Origin: Osmia lignaria lignaria | Taxonomy: Eukaryota > Arthropoda > Insecta > Hymenoptera > Megachilidae | NCBI RefSeq assembly: GCF_051020975.1 | Contig: NW_027478159.1 | Span: 17,438,501-17,502,500, forward strand | Reading direction: 5' to 3' | DNA length: 64,000 bases | Shown: positions 22,901-37,626 of the stretch, piece by piece | How positions within the stretch are numbered: the stretch's first letter is position 1 | Layout: every line of letters begins with the position of its first letter | Program-made: the position numbers and the translations under genes | Notes under the pieces: model-generated | The model's input: only the letters and a program-made list of their open reading frames with translations | Database searches by the model: none | What the model was told of the DNA's origin: nothing

Positions 22901-25900
22901 GCCCCTTTCTTTGAGATAACTCTGCGCTAGTGCGAGCCGCAAATGCCACTTCCAGCTTAGCTGTGCAGAAGAAGAACAACAAGAAGAAGAAATATCTCGA
23001 AATATGTCCGTCAGGCCCCTTCCCTTGAGATAAATATGCAAATATCTCGGAAACGAAGCGAGCTAGGGCAAAATGTTAAGAGACCTTTTTTGTAGAGAAT
23101 TAAGTTTCCTACTTTTTATGTTCTATGATATTTTTTGATCAGATGCGTTGTTCTCGAGATATATCAAGATATTTAAAAGTTCCGAAGCCGCACAAACATA
23201 ATAGAGATACAGAAACACCGTGGCCCCTTTCTTTGAGATAACTCTGCACTATTGCGAGCTGCAAATGCCACTTCCAGCTTAGCTGTGCAGAAGAAGAACA
23301 ACAAGAAGAAGAAATATCTCGAAATATGTCTGTCAGGCCCCTTCCCTTGAGATATATCTGCAAATATCTCGGAAACGAAGCGAGCTATGGCAAAATGTTG
23401 AGAGACCTTTTTTGTAGAGAATTAAGTTTCCTACTTTTTATGTTCTATGATATTTTTTGATCGGATGCGTAGTTCTCGAGATATATCAAGATATTTAAAA
23501 GTTCCGAAGCCGCACCAACATAATAGAGATACAGAAACACCGTGGCCCCTTTCTTTGAGATAACTCTGCACTATTGCGAGCTGCAAATGCCACTTCCAGC
23601 TTAGCTGTGCAGAGGAAGAACAACAAGAAGAAGAAATATCTCGAAATATGTCCGTCAGGCCAGTTCCTTTGAGCTGAATCTGCAAGTATCTCGGAAACGA
23701 AGCGAGCTATGGCAAAATGTTAAGAGACCTTTTCTGTAGAGAATTAAGTTTTCTACTTTTTATGTTCCATGATATTTTTTGATCAGATGCGTAGTTCTCG
23801 AGATATATCAAGATATTTAAAAGTTCCGAAGCCGCACCAACATAATAGAGATACAGAAACACCGTGGCCCCTTTCTTTGAGATAACTCTGCACTATTGCG
23901 AGCTGCAAATGCCACTTCCAGCTTAGCTGTGCAGAAGAAGAACAACAAGAAGAAGAAATATCTCGAAATATGTCCGTCAGGCCCCTTCCCTTGAGATAAA
24001 TCTGCAAATATCTCGGAAACGAAGCGAGCTATGGCAAAATGTTAAGAGACCTCTTCTGTAGGGAATTAAGTTTTCTACTTTTTATGTTCCATGATATTTT
24101 TTGATCAGATGCGTAGTTCTCGAGATATATCAAGATATTTAAAAGTCCTGAAGCTGCACCAACTTAATAGAGATACAGAAACACCGTGGCCCCTTTCTTT
24201 GAGATAACTCTGCACTAGTGCGAGCCGCGAATGCCACTTCCAGCTTAGCTGTGCAGAAGAAGAACAACAAGAAGAAGAAATATCTGGAAATATGTCCGTT
24301 AGGCCCCTTCCCTTGAGATAAATCTGCAAATATCTCGGAAACGAAGCGAACTATGGCAAAATGTTAAGAGACCTTTTTTGTAGAGAATTATGCTTCCTAC
24401 TTTTTATGTTCTATGATATTTTTTGATCAGACGCGTAGTTCTCGAGATATATCAAGATATTTAAAAGTTCCGAAGCCGCACCAACATAATAGAGATACAG
24501 AAACACCGTGGCCCCTTTCTTTGAGATATCTCTGCACTATTGCGAGCTGCAAATGCCACTTCCAGCTTAGCTGCGCAGAAGAAGAACAACAAGAAGAAGA
24601 AATATCTCGAAATATGTCCGTCAGGCCCCTTCCCTTGAGATAAATCTGCAAATATCTCGGAAACGAAGCGAGCTATGGCAAAATGTTAAGAGACCTCTTC
24701 TGTAGAGAATTAAGTTTTCTACTTTTTATGTTCCATGATATTTTTTGATCAGATGCGTAGTTCTCGAGATATATCAAGATATTTAAAAGTCCTGAAGCTG
24801 CACCAACTTAATAGAGATACAGAAACACCGTGGCCCCTTTCTTTGAGATAACTCTGCACTAGTGCGAGCCGCGAATGCCACTTCCAGCTTAGCTGTGCAG
24901 AAGAAGAACAACAAGAAGAAGAAATATCTGGAAATATGTCCGTTAGGCCCCTTCCCTTGAGATAAATCTGCAAATATCTCGGAAACGAAGCGAGCTATGG
25001 CAAAATGTTAAGAGACCTTTTTTGTAGAGAATTATGTTTCCTACTTTTTATGTTCTATGATATTTTTTGATCAGACGCGTAGTTCTCGAGATATATCAAG
25101 ATATTTAAAAGTGCCGAAGCCGCACCAACATAATAGAGATACAGAAACACCGTGGCCCCTTTCTTTGAGATATCTCTGCACTATTGCGAGCTGCAAATGC
25201 CACTTCCAGCTTAGCTGCGCAGAAGAAGAACAACAAGAAGAAGAAATATCTCGAAATATGTCCGTCAGGCCCCTTCCCTTGAGATAAATCTGCAAATATC
25301 TCGGAAACGAAGCGAGCTATGGCAAAATGTTAAGAGACCTTTTTTGTAGAGAATTAAGTTTCCTACTTTTTAGGTTCTATGATATTTTTTGATCAGATGC
25401 GTAGTTCTCGAGATATACCAAGATATTTAAAAGTTCCGAAGCCGCACCAACATAATAGAGATACAGAAACACCGTGGCCCCTTTCTTTGAGATAACTCTG
25501 CACTATTGCGAGCTGCAAATGCCACTTCCAGCTTAGCTGTGCAGAGGAAGAACAACAAGAAGAAGAAATATCTCGAAATATGTCCGTCAGGCCAGTTCCT
25601 TTGAGCTGAATCTGCAAATATCTCGGAAACGAAGCGAGCTATGGCAAAATGTTAAGAGACCTTTTTTGTAGAGAATTAAGTTTCCTACTTTTTATGTTTT
25701 ATGATATTTTTTGATCAGATGCGTAGTTCTCGAGATATATCGAGATATTTAAAAGTTTCGAAGCCGCACCAACATAATAGAGATACAGAAACACCGTGGC
25801 CCCTTTCTTTGAGATAACTCTGCGCTAGTGCGAGCCGCAAATGCCACTTCCAGCTTAGCTGTGCAGAAGAAGAACAACAAGAAGAAGAAATATCTCGAAA

Positions 25901-28900
25901 TATGTCCGTCAGGCCCCTTCCCTTGAGATAAATATGCAAATATCTCGGAAACGAAGCGAGCTATGGCAAAATGTTAAGAGACCTTTTTTGTAGAGAATTA
26001 AGTTTCCTACTTTTTATGTTCTATGATATTTTTTGATCAGATGCGTTGTTCTCGAGATATATCAAGATATTTAAAAGTTCCGAAGCCGCACAAACATAAT
26101 AGAGATACAGAAACACCGTGGCCCCTTTCTTTGAGATAACTCTGCACTATTGCGAGCTGCAAATGCCACTTCCAGCTTAGCTGTGCAGAAGAAGAACAAC
26201 AAGAAGAAGAAATATCTCGAAATATGTCTGTCAGGCCCCTTCCCTTGAGATATATCTGCAAATATCTCGGAAACGAAGCGAGCTATGGCAAAATGTTGAG
26301 CGACCTTTTTTGTAGAGAATTAAGTTTCCTACTTTTTATGTTCTATGATATTTTTTGATCGGATGCGTAGTTCTCGAGATATATCAAGATATTTAAAAGT
26401 TCCGAAGCCGCACCAACATAATAGAGATACAGAAACACCGTGGCCCCTTTCTTTGAGATAACTCTGCACTATTGCGAGCTGCAAATGCCACTTCCAGCTT
26501 AGCTGTGCAGAGGAAGAACAACAAGAAGAAGAAATATCTCGAAATATGTCCGTCAGGCCAGTTCCTTTGAGCTGAATCTGCAAATATCTCGGAAACGAAG
26601 CGAGCTATGGCAAAATGTTAAGAGACGTTTTTTGTAGAGAATTATGTTTCCTACAATTTATGTTCTATGATATTTTTTGATCAGAAGCGTAGTTCTCGAG
26701 ATATATCGAGATATTTAAAAGTTCCGAAGCCGCACCAACATAATAGAGATACAGAAACACCGTGGCCCCTTTCTTTGAGATAACTCTGCGCTAGTGCGAG
26801 CCGCAAATGCCACTTCCAGCTTAGCTGTGCAGAAGAAGAACAACAAGAAGAAGAAATATCTCGAAATATGTCCGTCAGGCCCCTTCCCTTGAGATAAATA
26901 TGCAAATATCTCGGAAACGAAGCGAGCTATGGCAAAATGTTAAGAGACCTTTTTTGTAGAGAATTAAGTTTCCTACTTTTTATGTTCTATGATATTTTTT
27001 GATCAGATGCGTTGTTCTCGAGATATATCAAGATATTCAAAAGTTCCGAAGCCGCACCAACATAATAGAGATACAGAAACACCGTGGCCCCTTTCTTTGA
27101 GATAACTCTGCACTATTGCGAGCTGCAAATGCCACTTCCAGCTTAGCTGTGCAGAAGAAGAACAACAAGAAGAAGAAATATCTCGAAATATGTCTGTCAG
27201 GCCCCTTCCCTTGAGATATATCTGCAAATATCTCGGAAACGAAGCGAGCTATGGCAAAATGTTGAGAGACCTTTTTTGTAGAGAATTAAGTTTCCTACTT
27301 TTTATGTTCTACGATATTTTTTGATCAGATGCGTAGTTCTCGAGATATATCAAGATATTTAAAAGTCCTGAAGCTGCACCAACTTAATAGAGATACAGAA
27401 ACACCGTGGCCCCTTTCTTTGAGATAACTCTGCACTAGTGCGAGCCGCAAATGCCACTTCCAGCTTAGCTGTGCAGAAGAAGAACAACAAGAAGAAGAAA
27501 TATCTGGAAATATGTCCGTTAGGCCCCTTCCCTTGAGATAAATCTGCAAATATCTCGGAAACGAAGCGAGCTATGGCAAAATGTTAAGAGACCTTTTTTG
27601 TAGCGAATTAAGTTTCCTACTTTTTATGTTCTATGATATTTTTTGATCAGATGCGTAGTTCTCGAGATATACCAAGATATTTAAAAGTTCCGAAGCCGCA
27701 CAAACATAATAGAGATACAGAAACACCGTGGCCCCTTTCTTTGAGATAACTCTGCACTATTGCGAGCTGCAAATGCCACTTCCAGCTTAGCTGTGCAGAG
27801 GAAGAACAACAAGAAGAAGAAATATCTCGAAATATGTCCGTCAGGCCAGTTCCTTTGAGCTGAATCTGCAAATATCTCGGAAACGAAGCGAGCTATGGCA
27901 AAATGTTAAGAGACGTTTTTTGTAGAGAATTATGTTTCCTACAATTTATGTTCTATGATATTTTTTGATCAGAAGCGTAGTTTTCGAGATATATCGAGAT
28001 ATTTAAAAGTTCCGAAGCCGCACCAACATAATAGAGATACAGAAACAGCGTGGCCCCTTTCTTTGGGATAACTCTGCACTATTGCGAGCTGGAAATGCCA
28101 CTTCCAGTTTAGCTGTGCAGAAGAAGAACAACAAGAAGAAGAAATATCACGAAATATGTCCGTCAGGACCCCTCCCTTGAGATAAATCTGCAAATATCTC
28201 GGAAACGAAGCGAGCTATTGCAAAACGTTAAGAGACCTTTTTTGTAGAGAATTAGGTTTCCTACTTTTTATGTTCTATGATATTTTTTGGTCAGATGCGT
28301 AGTTCTCGAGATATACCAAGATATTTAAAAGTTCCGAAGCCGCACAAACATAATAGAGATACAGAAACACCGTGGCCCCTTTCTTTGAGATAACTCTGCA
28401 CTATTGCGAGCTGCAAATGCCACTTCCAGCTTAGCTGTGCAGAGGAAGAACAACAAGAAGAAGAAATATCTCGAAATATGTCCGTCAGGCCAGTTCCTTT
28501 GAGCTGAATCTGCAAATATCTCGGAAACGAAGCGAGCTATGGCAAAATGTTAAGAGACGTTTTTTGTAGAGAATTATGTTTCCTACAATTTATGTTCTAT
28601 GATATTTTTTGATCAGAAGCGTAGTTTTCGAGATATATCGAGATATTTAAAAGTTCCGAAGCCGCACCAACATAATAGAGATACAGAAACACCGTGGCCC
28701 CTTTCTTTGAGATAACTCTGCACTATTGCGAGCTGCAAATGCCACTTCCAGCTTAGCTGTGCAGAAGAAGAACAACAAGAAGAAGAAATATCTCGAAATA
28801 TGTCTGTCAGGCCCCTTCCCTTGAGATATATCTGCAAATATCTCGGAAACGAAGCGAGCTATGGCAAAATGTTGAGAGACCTTTTTTGTAGAGAATTAAG

Positions 28901-30542
28901 TTTCCTACTTTTTATGTTCTACGATATTTTTTGATCAGATGCGTAGTTCTCGAGATATATCAAGATATTTAAAAGTCCTGAAGCTGCACCAACTTAATAG
29001 AGATACAGAAACACCGTGGCCCCTTTCTTTGAGATAACTCTGCACTAGTGCGAGCCGCAACTGCCACTTCCAGCTTAGCTGTGCAGAAGAAGAACAACAA
29101 GAAGAAGAAATATCTGGAAATATGTCCGTCAGGCCCCTTCCCTTGAGATAAATCTGCAAATATCTCGGAAACCAACCGAGCTATGGCAAAATGTTAAGAG
29201 ACCTTATTTGTAGAGAATTAAGTTTCCTACTTTTTATGTTCTACGATATTTTTTGATCAGATGCGTAGTTCTCGAGATATATCAAGATATTTAAAAGTTC
29301 CGAAGCCGCACCAACATAATAGAGATACAGAAACACCGTGGCCCCTTTCTTTGAGATAACTCTGCACTAGTGCGAGCCGCAAATGCCACTTCCAGCTTAG
29401 CTGTGCAGAAGAAGAACAACAAGAAGAAGAAATATCTCGAAATATGTCCGTCAGGCCCCTTCCCTTGAGATAAATCTGCAAATATCTCGGAAACGAAGCG
29501 AGCTACGGCAAAATGTTCAGAGACCTTTTTTGTAGAAAAGTAGGTTTCCTACTTTTTATGTTCTATGATATTTTTTGATCAGATGCGTAGTTCTCGAGAT
29601 ATACCAAGATATTTAAAAGTTCCGAAGCCGCACAAACATAATAGAGATACAGAAACACCGTGGCCCCTTTCTTTGAGATAACTCTGCACTATTGCGAGCT
29701 GCAAATGCCACTTCCAGCTTAGCTGTGCAGAGGAAGAACAACAAGAAGAAGAAATATCTCGAAATATGTCCGTCAGGCCAGTTCCTTTGAGCTGAATCTG
29801 CAAATATCTCGGAAACGAAGCGAGCTATGGCAAAATGTTAAGAGACATTTTTTGTAGAGAATTATGTTTCCTACAATTTATGTTCTATGATATTTTTTGA
29901 TCAGAAGCGTAGTTTTCGAGATATATCGAGATATTTAAAAGTTCCGAAGCCGCACCAACATAATAGAGATACAGAAAAACCGTGGCCCCTTTCTTTGAGA
30001 TAACTCTGCACTAGTGCGAGCCGCAAATGCCACTTCCAGCTTAGCTGTGCAGAAGAAGAACAACAAGAAGAAGAAATATCTCGAAATATGTCCGTCAGGC
30101 CCCTTCCCTTGAGATAAATATGCAAATATCTCGGAAGCGAAGCGAGCTATGGCAAAATGTTAAGAGACCTTTTTTGTAGAGAATTAAGTTTCCTACTTTT
30201 TATGTTCTATGATATTTTTTGATCAGATGCGTTGTTCTCGAGATATATCAAGATATTTAAAAGTTCCGAAGCCGCACCAACATAATAGAGATACAGAAAC
30301 ACCGTGGCCCCTTTCTTTGAGATAACTCTGCACTATTGCGAGCTGCAAATGCCACTTCCAGCTTAGCTGTGCAGAAGAAGAACAACAAGAAGAAGAAATA
30401 TCTCGAAACATGTCTGTCAGGCCCCTTCCCTTGAGATATATCTGCAAATATCTCGGAAACGAAGCGAGCTATGGCAAAATGTTGAGAGACCTTTTTTGTA
30501 GAGAATTAAGTTTCCTACTTTTTATGTTCTATGATATTTTTT
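19917..30542 (+). repeat. Satellite segment with 13-, 11-, 5-, 4- and 2-monomer repeats
   Basis: 20561 to about 22600 matches 24747 to about 26790 at an offset of 4186 (13 monomers), sharing CCGCGAATGCC, CTTTTTAGGTTC, AAAGTTTCG, GATGCGTTG with CACAAACATAATAG, and GTTGAGCGACC. 20561-21204 also matches 24103-24746 (11 monomers), and 24103-24746 matches 24747-25390 (2 monomers). The trio at 21527-22492 recurs from 22815 (4 monomers). About 27130-27600 recurs at 28740-29210 (5 monomers), marked by TGTCTGTCAGG, GTTGAGAGACC and GTCCTGAAGC. A type with GATATACC, CACAAAC and CCAGTTCCTTTGAGCTG appears at 27645, 28289, 29577 and again at 34729. Confidence 0.82.
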
Positions 30543-33500
30543 GATCGGATGCGTAGTTCTCGAGATATATCAAGATATTTAAAAGTTCCGAAGCCGCACC
30601 AACATAATAGAGATACAGAAACACCGTGGCCCCTTTCTTTGAGGTAACTCTGCACTATTGCGAGCTGCAAATGCCACTTCCAGCTTAGCTGTGCAGAAGA
30701 AGAACAACAAGAAGAAGAAATATCTCGAAATATGTCCGTCAGGCCCCTTCCCTTGAGATAAATCTGCAAATATCTCGGAAACCAAGCGAGCTATGGCAAA
30801 ATGTTAAGAGACCTTATTTGTAGAGAATTAAGTTTCCTACTTTTTATGTTCTACGATATTTTTTGATCAGATGCGTAGTTCTCGAGATATATCAAGATAT
30901 TTAAAAGTTCCGAAGCCGCACCAACATAATAGAGATACAGAAACACCGTGGCCCCTTTCTTTGAGATAACTCTGCACTATTGCGAACTGCAAATGCCACT
31001 TCCAGCTTAGCTGTGCAGAAGAAGAACAACAAGAAGAAGAAATATCTCGAAATATGTCCGTCAGGCCTCTTCCCTTGAGATAAATCTGCAAATATCTCGG
31101 AAACGAAGCGAGCTATGGCAAAATGTTAAGAGACCTTTTTTGTACAGAATTATCTTTCCTACAATTTACGTTCTCTGATATTTTTTGATCAGAAGCGTAG
31201 TTTTCGAGATATATCGAGATATTTAAAAGTTCCGAAGCCGCACCAACATAATAGAGATACAGAAACAGCGTGGCCCCTTTCTTTGGGATAACTCTGCACT
31301 ATTGCGAGCTGGAAATGCCACTTCCAGTTTAGCTGTGCAGAAGAAGAACAACAAGAAGAAGAAATATCACGAAATATGTCCGTCAGGACCCCTCCCTTGA
31401 GATAAATCTGCAAATATCTCGGAAACGAAGCGAGCTATTGCAAAACGTTAAGAGACCTTTTTTGTAGAGAATTAGGTTTCCTACTTTTTATGTTCTATGA
31501 TATTTTTTGATCAGATGCGTAGTTCTCGAGATATATCAAGATATTTAAAAGCTCCGAAGCTGCACCAACATAATAGAGGTACAGAAACACCGTGGCCCCT
31601 TCCTTTGAGATAACTCTGCACTAGTGCGAGCCGCAAATGCCACTTCCAGCTTAGCTGTGCAGAAGAAGAACAACAAGAAGAAGAAATATCTCGAAATATG
31701 TCCGTCAGGCCCCTTCCCTTGAGATAAATCTGCAAATATCTCGGAAACGAAGCGAGCTACGGCAAAATGTTCAGAGACCTTTTTTGTAGAAAATTAGGTT
31801 TCCTACTTTTTATGTTCTATGATATTTTTTGATCAGATGCGTAGTTCTCGAGATATATCAAGATATTTAAAAGTTCCGTAGCCGCACCAACATAATAGAG
31901 ATACAGAAACACCGTGGCCCCTTTCTTTGCGATAACTCTGCACTATTGCGAGCTGCAAATGCCACTTCCAGCTTAGCTGTGCAGAAGAAGAACAACAAGA
32001 AGAAGAAATATCTCGAAATATGTCCGTCAGGCCCCTTCCCTTGAGATAAATCTGCAAATATCTCGGAAACGAAGCGAGCTATGCCAAAATGTTAAGAGAC
32101 CTTATTTGTAGAGAATTAAGTTTCCTACTTTTTATGTTCTATGATATTTTTTGATCAGATGCGTAGTTCTCGAGATATATCGAGATATTTAAAAGTTCCG
32201 AAGCCGCACCAACATAATAGAGATACAGAAACACCGTGGCCCCTTTCTTTGAGATAACTCTGCACAATTGCGAGCTGCAAATGCCACTTCCAGCTTAGCT
32301 GCGCAGAAGAAGAACAACAAGAAGAAGAAAAATCTCGAAATATGTCCGTCAGGCCCCTTCCCTTGAGATAAATCGGCAAGTATCTCGGAAACGAAGCGAG
32401 CTATGGCAAAATGTTAAGAGACCTTTTCTGTAGAGAATTAAGTTTTCTACTTTTTATGTTCCATGATATTTTTTGATCAGATGCGTAGTTCTCGAGATAT
32501 ATCAAGATATTTAAAAGTTCCGAAGCCGCACCAACATAATAGAGATACAGAAACACCGTGGCCCCTTTCTTTGAGATAACTCTGCACTATTGCGAACTGC
32601 AAATGCCACTTCCAGCTTAGCTGTGCAGAAGAAGAACAACAAGAAGAAGAAATATCTCGAAATATGTCCGTCAGGCCTCTTCCCTTGAGATAAATCTGCA
32701 AATATCTCGGAAACGAAGCGAGCTATGGCAAAATGTTAAGAGACCTTTTTTGTACAGAATTATCTTTCCTACAATTTACGTTCTCTGATATTTTTTGATC
32801 AGAAGCGTAGTTTTCGAGATATATCGAGATATTTAAAAGTTCCGAAGCCGCACCAACATAATAGAGATACAGAAACAGCGTGGCCCCTTTCTTTGGGATA
32901 ACTCTGCACTATTGCGAGCTGGAAATGCCACTTCCAGTTTAGCTGTGCAGGAGAAGAACAACAAGAAGAAGAAATATCACGAAATATGTCCGTCAGGACC
33001 CCTCCCTTGAGATAAATCTGCAAATATCTCGGAAACGAAGCGAGCTATTGCAAAACGTTAAGAGACCTTTTTTGTAGAGAATTAGGTTTCCTACTTTTTA
33101 TGTTCTATGATATTTTTTGATCAGATGCGTAGTTCTCGAGATATATCAAGATATTTAAAAGCTCCGAAGCTGCACCAACATAATAGAGGTACAGAAACAC
33201 CGTGGCCCCTTCCTTTGAGATAACTCTGCACTAGTGCGAGCCGCAAATGCCACTTCCAGCTTAGCTGTGCAGAAGAAGAACAACAAGAAGAAGAAATATC
33301 TCGAAATATGTCCGTCAGGCCCCTTCCCTTGAGATAAATCTGCAAATATCTCGGAAACGAAGCGAGCTACGGCAAAGTGTTCAGAGACCTTTTTTGTAGA
33401 AAATTAGGTTTCCTACTTTTTATGTTCTATGATATTTTTTGATCAGATGCGTAGTTCTCGAGATATATCAAGATATTTAAAAGTTCCGTAGCCGCACCAA

Positions 33501-34728
33501 CATAATAGAGATACAGAAACACCGTGGCCCCTTTCTTTGCGATAACTCTGCACTATTGCGAGCTGCAAATGCCACTTCCAGCTTAGCTGTGCAGAAGAAG
33601 AACAACAAGAAGAAGAAATATCTCGAAATATGTCCGTCAGGCCCCTTCCCTTGAGATAAATCTGCAAATATCTCGGAAACGAAGCGAGCTATGCCAAAAT
33701 GTTAAGAGACCTTATTTGTAGAGAATTAAGTTTCCTACTTTTTATGTTCTATGATATTTTTTGATCAGATGCGTAGTTCTCGAGATATATCGAGATATTT
33801 AAAAGTTCCGAAGCCGCACCAACATAATAGAGATACAGAAACACCGTGGCCCCTTTCTTTGAGATAACTCTGCACAATTGCGAGCTGCAAATGCCACTTC
33901 CAGCTTAGCTGCGCAGAAGAAGAACAACAAGAAGAAGAAAAATCTCGAAATATGTCCGTCAGGCCCCTTCCCTTGAGATAAATCGGCAAGTATCTCGGAA
34001 ACGAAGCGAGCTATGGCAAAATGTTAAGAGACCTTTTCTGTAGAGAATTAAGTTTTCTACTTTTTATGTTCCATGATATTTTTTGATCAGATGCGTAGTT
34101 CTCGAGATATATCAAGATATTTAAAAGTTCCGAAGCCGCACCAACATAATAGAGATACAGAAACACCGTGGCCCCTTTCTTTGCGATAACTCTGCACTAT
34201 TCCGAGCTGCAAATGCCACTTCCAGCTTAGCTGTGCAGAAGAAGAACAACAAGAAGAAGAAATATCTCGAAATATGTCCGTCAGGCCCCTTCCCTTGAGA
34301 TATATCTGCAAATATCTCGGAAACGAAGCGAGCTATGGCAAAATGTTAAGAGACCTTTTCTGTAGAGAATTAAGTTTTCTACTTTTTATGTTCCATGATA
34401 TTTTTTGATCAGATGCGTAGTTCTCGAGATATATCAAGATATTTAAAAGTCCTGAAGCTGCACCAACTTAATAGAGATACAGAAACACCGTGGCCCCTTT
34501 CTTTGACATAACTCTGCACTAGTGCGAGCCGCAAATGCCACTTCCAGCTTAGCTGTGCAGAAGAAGAACAACAAGAAGAAGAAATATCTGGAAATATGTC
34601 CGTTAGGCCCCTTCCCTTGAGATAAATCTGCAAATATCTCGGAAACGAAGCGAGCTATGGCAAAATGTTAAGAGACCTTTTTTGTAGAGAATTAAGTTTC
34701 CTACTTTTTATGTTCTATGATATTTTTT
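30543..34728 (+). repeat. Five-monomer higher-order repeat, two tandem copies
   Basis: 30865-32474 is followed directly by its copy 32475-34084 (offset 1610, 5 monomers). Order of types: GCGAACTGC with CAGGCCTCTTCC and GTACAG; AACAGCGTGG with TTGGGATAAC; GCCCCTTCCTTTG with AGAGGTACAG; TCCGTAGCCGC with TTTGCGATAAC and ATGCCAAAATG; GCACAATTGCG with GAAAAATCTCG and AATCGGCAAG. Private differences are rare (CAGGAGAAG near 32949; GCAAAGTGTT near 33373). Four of the five types also occur in the same order at 2207-3494, followed there by the equivalents of 34085, 34407 and 34729. Confidence 0.9.
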
Positions 34729-35694
34729 GATCAGATGCGTAGTTCTCGAGATATACCAAGATATTTAAAAGTTCCGAAGCCGCACAAACATAATAGAGAT
34801 ACAGAAACACCGTGGCCCCTTTCTTTGAGATAACTCTGCACTATTGCGAGCTGCAAATGCCACTTCCAGCTTAGCTGTGCAGAGGAAGAACAACAAGAAG
34901 AAGAAATATCTCGAAATATGTCCGTCAGGCCAGTTCCTTTGAGCTGAATCTGCAAATATCTCGGAAACGAAGCGAGCTATGGCAAAATGTTAAGAGACGT
35001 TTTTTGTAGAGAATTATGTTTCCTACAATTTATGTTCTATGATATTTTTTGATCAGAAGCGTAGTTTTCGAGATATATCGAGATATTTAAAAGTTCCGAA
35101 GCCGCACCAACATAATAGAGATACAGAAACACCGTGGCCCCTTTCTTTGAGATAACTCTGCACTAGTGCGAGCCGCAAATGCCACTTCCAGCTTAGCTGT
35201 GCAGAAGAAGAACAACAAGAAGAAGAAATATCTCGAAATATGTCCGTCAGGCCCCTTCCCTTGAGATATATCTGCAAATATCTCGGAAACGAAGCGAGCT
35301 ATGGCAAAATGTTAAGAGACCTTTTCTGTAGAGAATTAAGTTTTCTACTTTTTAGGTTCTATGATATTTTTTGATCAGAAGCGTAGTTTTCGAGATATTT
35401 CGAGATATTTAAAAGTTCCGAAGCCGCACCAACATAATAGAGATACAGAAACACCGTGGCCCCATTCATTGAGATAACTCTGCACTAGTGCGAGCCGCAT
35501 ATGCCACTTCCAGCTTAGCTGTGCAGAAGAAGAACAACAAGAAGAAGAAATATCTCGAAATATGTCCGTCAGGCCCCTTCCCTTGAGATAAATCTGCAAA
35601 TATCTCGGAAACGAAGAGAGCTATGGCAAAATGTTAAGAGACCTTTTTGGTAGAGAATTAAGTTTCCTACTTTTCATGTTCTATGATATTTTTT

Positions 35695-36016
35695 GATCAG
35701 ATGCGTAGTTCTCGAGATATATCAAGATATTTAAAAGTTCCGAAGCCGCACCAACATAATAGAGATACAGAAACACCGTGGCCCCTTTCTTTGAGATAAC
35801 TCTGCACTATTGCGAGCTGCAAATGCCACTTCCAGCTTAGCTGTGCAGAAGAAGAACAACAAGAAGAAGAAATATCTCGAAATATGTCCGTCAGGCCCCT
35901 TCCCTTGAGATATATCTGCAAATATCTCGGAAACGAAGCGAGCTATGGCAAAATGTTAAGAGACCTTTTTTGTAGAGAATTATGTTTCCTACAATTTAGG
36001 TTCTATGATATTTTTT
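35695..36016 (+). repeat. Representative consensus-like 322-bp monomer
   Basis: This copy is close to the commonest state at most variable sites and serves as a reference. Going 5' to 3' from GATCAG it holds: a GAGATA/AGATATTT segment (monomer bases 17-38), a CCGAAGCCGCACC stretch, a first GGCCCCTT...TTGAGATAA...TCTGCA block followed by GCGAGCT, a GAA/CAA triplet tract (about 153-177), AAATATCTCGA, a second copy of the GGCCCCTT...TCTGCA block followed by AAATATCTCGG and GCGAGCT, a T-run, an imperfect GTAG...CTAC dyad, and a T-run leading into the next GATCAG. This copy reads GATATATCTGC where many read GATAAATCTGC. Confidence 0.9.
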
Positions 36017-37626
36017 GATCAGAAGCGTAGTTTTCGAGATATATCGAGATATTTAAAAGTTCCGAAGCCGCACCAACATAATAGAGATACAGAAACACCG
36101 TGGCCCCTTTCTTTGAGATAACTCTGCACTAGTGCGAGCCGCAAATGCCACTTCCAGCTTAGCTGTGCAGAAGAAGAACAACAAGAAGAAGAAATATCTC
36201 GAAATATGTCCGTCAGGCCCCTTCCCTTGAGATAAATATGCAAATATCTCGGAAACGAAGAGAGCTATGGCAAAATGTTAAGAGACCTTTTTGGTAGAGA
36301 ATTAAGTTTCCTACTTTTCATGTTCTATGATATTTTTTGATCAGATGCGTAGTTCTCGAGATATATCAAGATATTTAAAAGTTCCGAAGCCGCACCAACA
36401 TAATAGAGATACAGAAACACCGTGGCCCCTTTCTTTGAGATAACTCTGCACTATTGCGAGCTGCAAATGCCACTTCCAGCTTAGCTGTGCAGAAGAAGAA
36501 CAACAAGAAGAAGAAATATCTCGAAATATGTCCGTCAGGCCCCTTCCCTTGAGATATATCTGCAAATATCTCGGAAACGAAGCGAGCTATGGCAAAATGT
36601 TAAGAGACCTTTTTTGTAGAGAATTATGTTTCCTACAATTTAGGTTCTATGATATTTTTTGATCAGAAGCGTAGTTTTCGAGATATATCGAGATATTTAA
36701 AAGTTCCGAAGCCGCACCAACATAATAGAGATACAGAAACACCGTGGCCCCTTTCTTTGAGATAACTCTGCACTAGTGCGAGCCGCAAATGCCACTTCCA
36801 GCTTAGCTGTGCAGAAGAAGAACAACAAGAAGAAGAAATATCTCGAAATATGTCCGTCAGGCCCCTTCCCTTGAGATAAATATGCAAATATCTCGGAAAC
36901 GAAGCGAGCTATGGCAAAATGTTAAGAGACCTTTTTTGTAGAGAATTATGTTTCTTACTTTTTATGTTCTATGATATTTTTTGATCAGACGCGTAGTTCT
37001 CGAGATATATCAAGATATTTAAAAGTTCCGAAGCCGCACCAACATAATAGAGATACAGAAACACCGTGGCCCCTTTCTTTGAGATATCTCTGCACTATTG
37101 CGAGCTGCAAATGCCACTTCCAGCTTAGCTGTGCAGAAGAAGAACAACAAGAAGAAGAAATATCTCGAAATATGTCCGTCAGGCCACTTCCCTTGAGATA
37201 AATCTGCAAATATCTCGGAAACGAAGCGAGCTATGGCAAAATGTTAAGAGACCCTTTTTGTAGAGAATTAAGTTTCCTACTTTTTATGTTCGATGATATT
37301 TTTTGATCAGAAGCGTAGTTTTCGAGATATATCGAGATATTTAAAAGTTCCGAAGACGCACCAACATAATAGAGATACAGAAACACCGTGGCACCTTTCT
37401 TTGACATAACTGTGCACTAGTGCGAGCCGCAAATGCCACTTCCAGCTTAGCTGTGCACAAGAAGAACAACAAGAAGAAGAAATATCTCGAAATATGTCCG
37501 TCAGGCCCCTTCCCTTGAGATATATCTGCAAATATCTCGGAAACGAAGTGAGCTATGGCAAAATGTTAAGAGACCGTTTTTGTAGAGAATTAAGTTTCCT
37601 ACTTTTTATGTTCTATGATATTTTTT

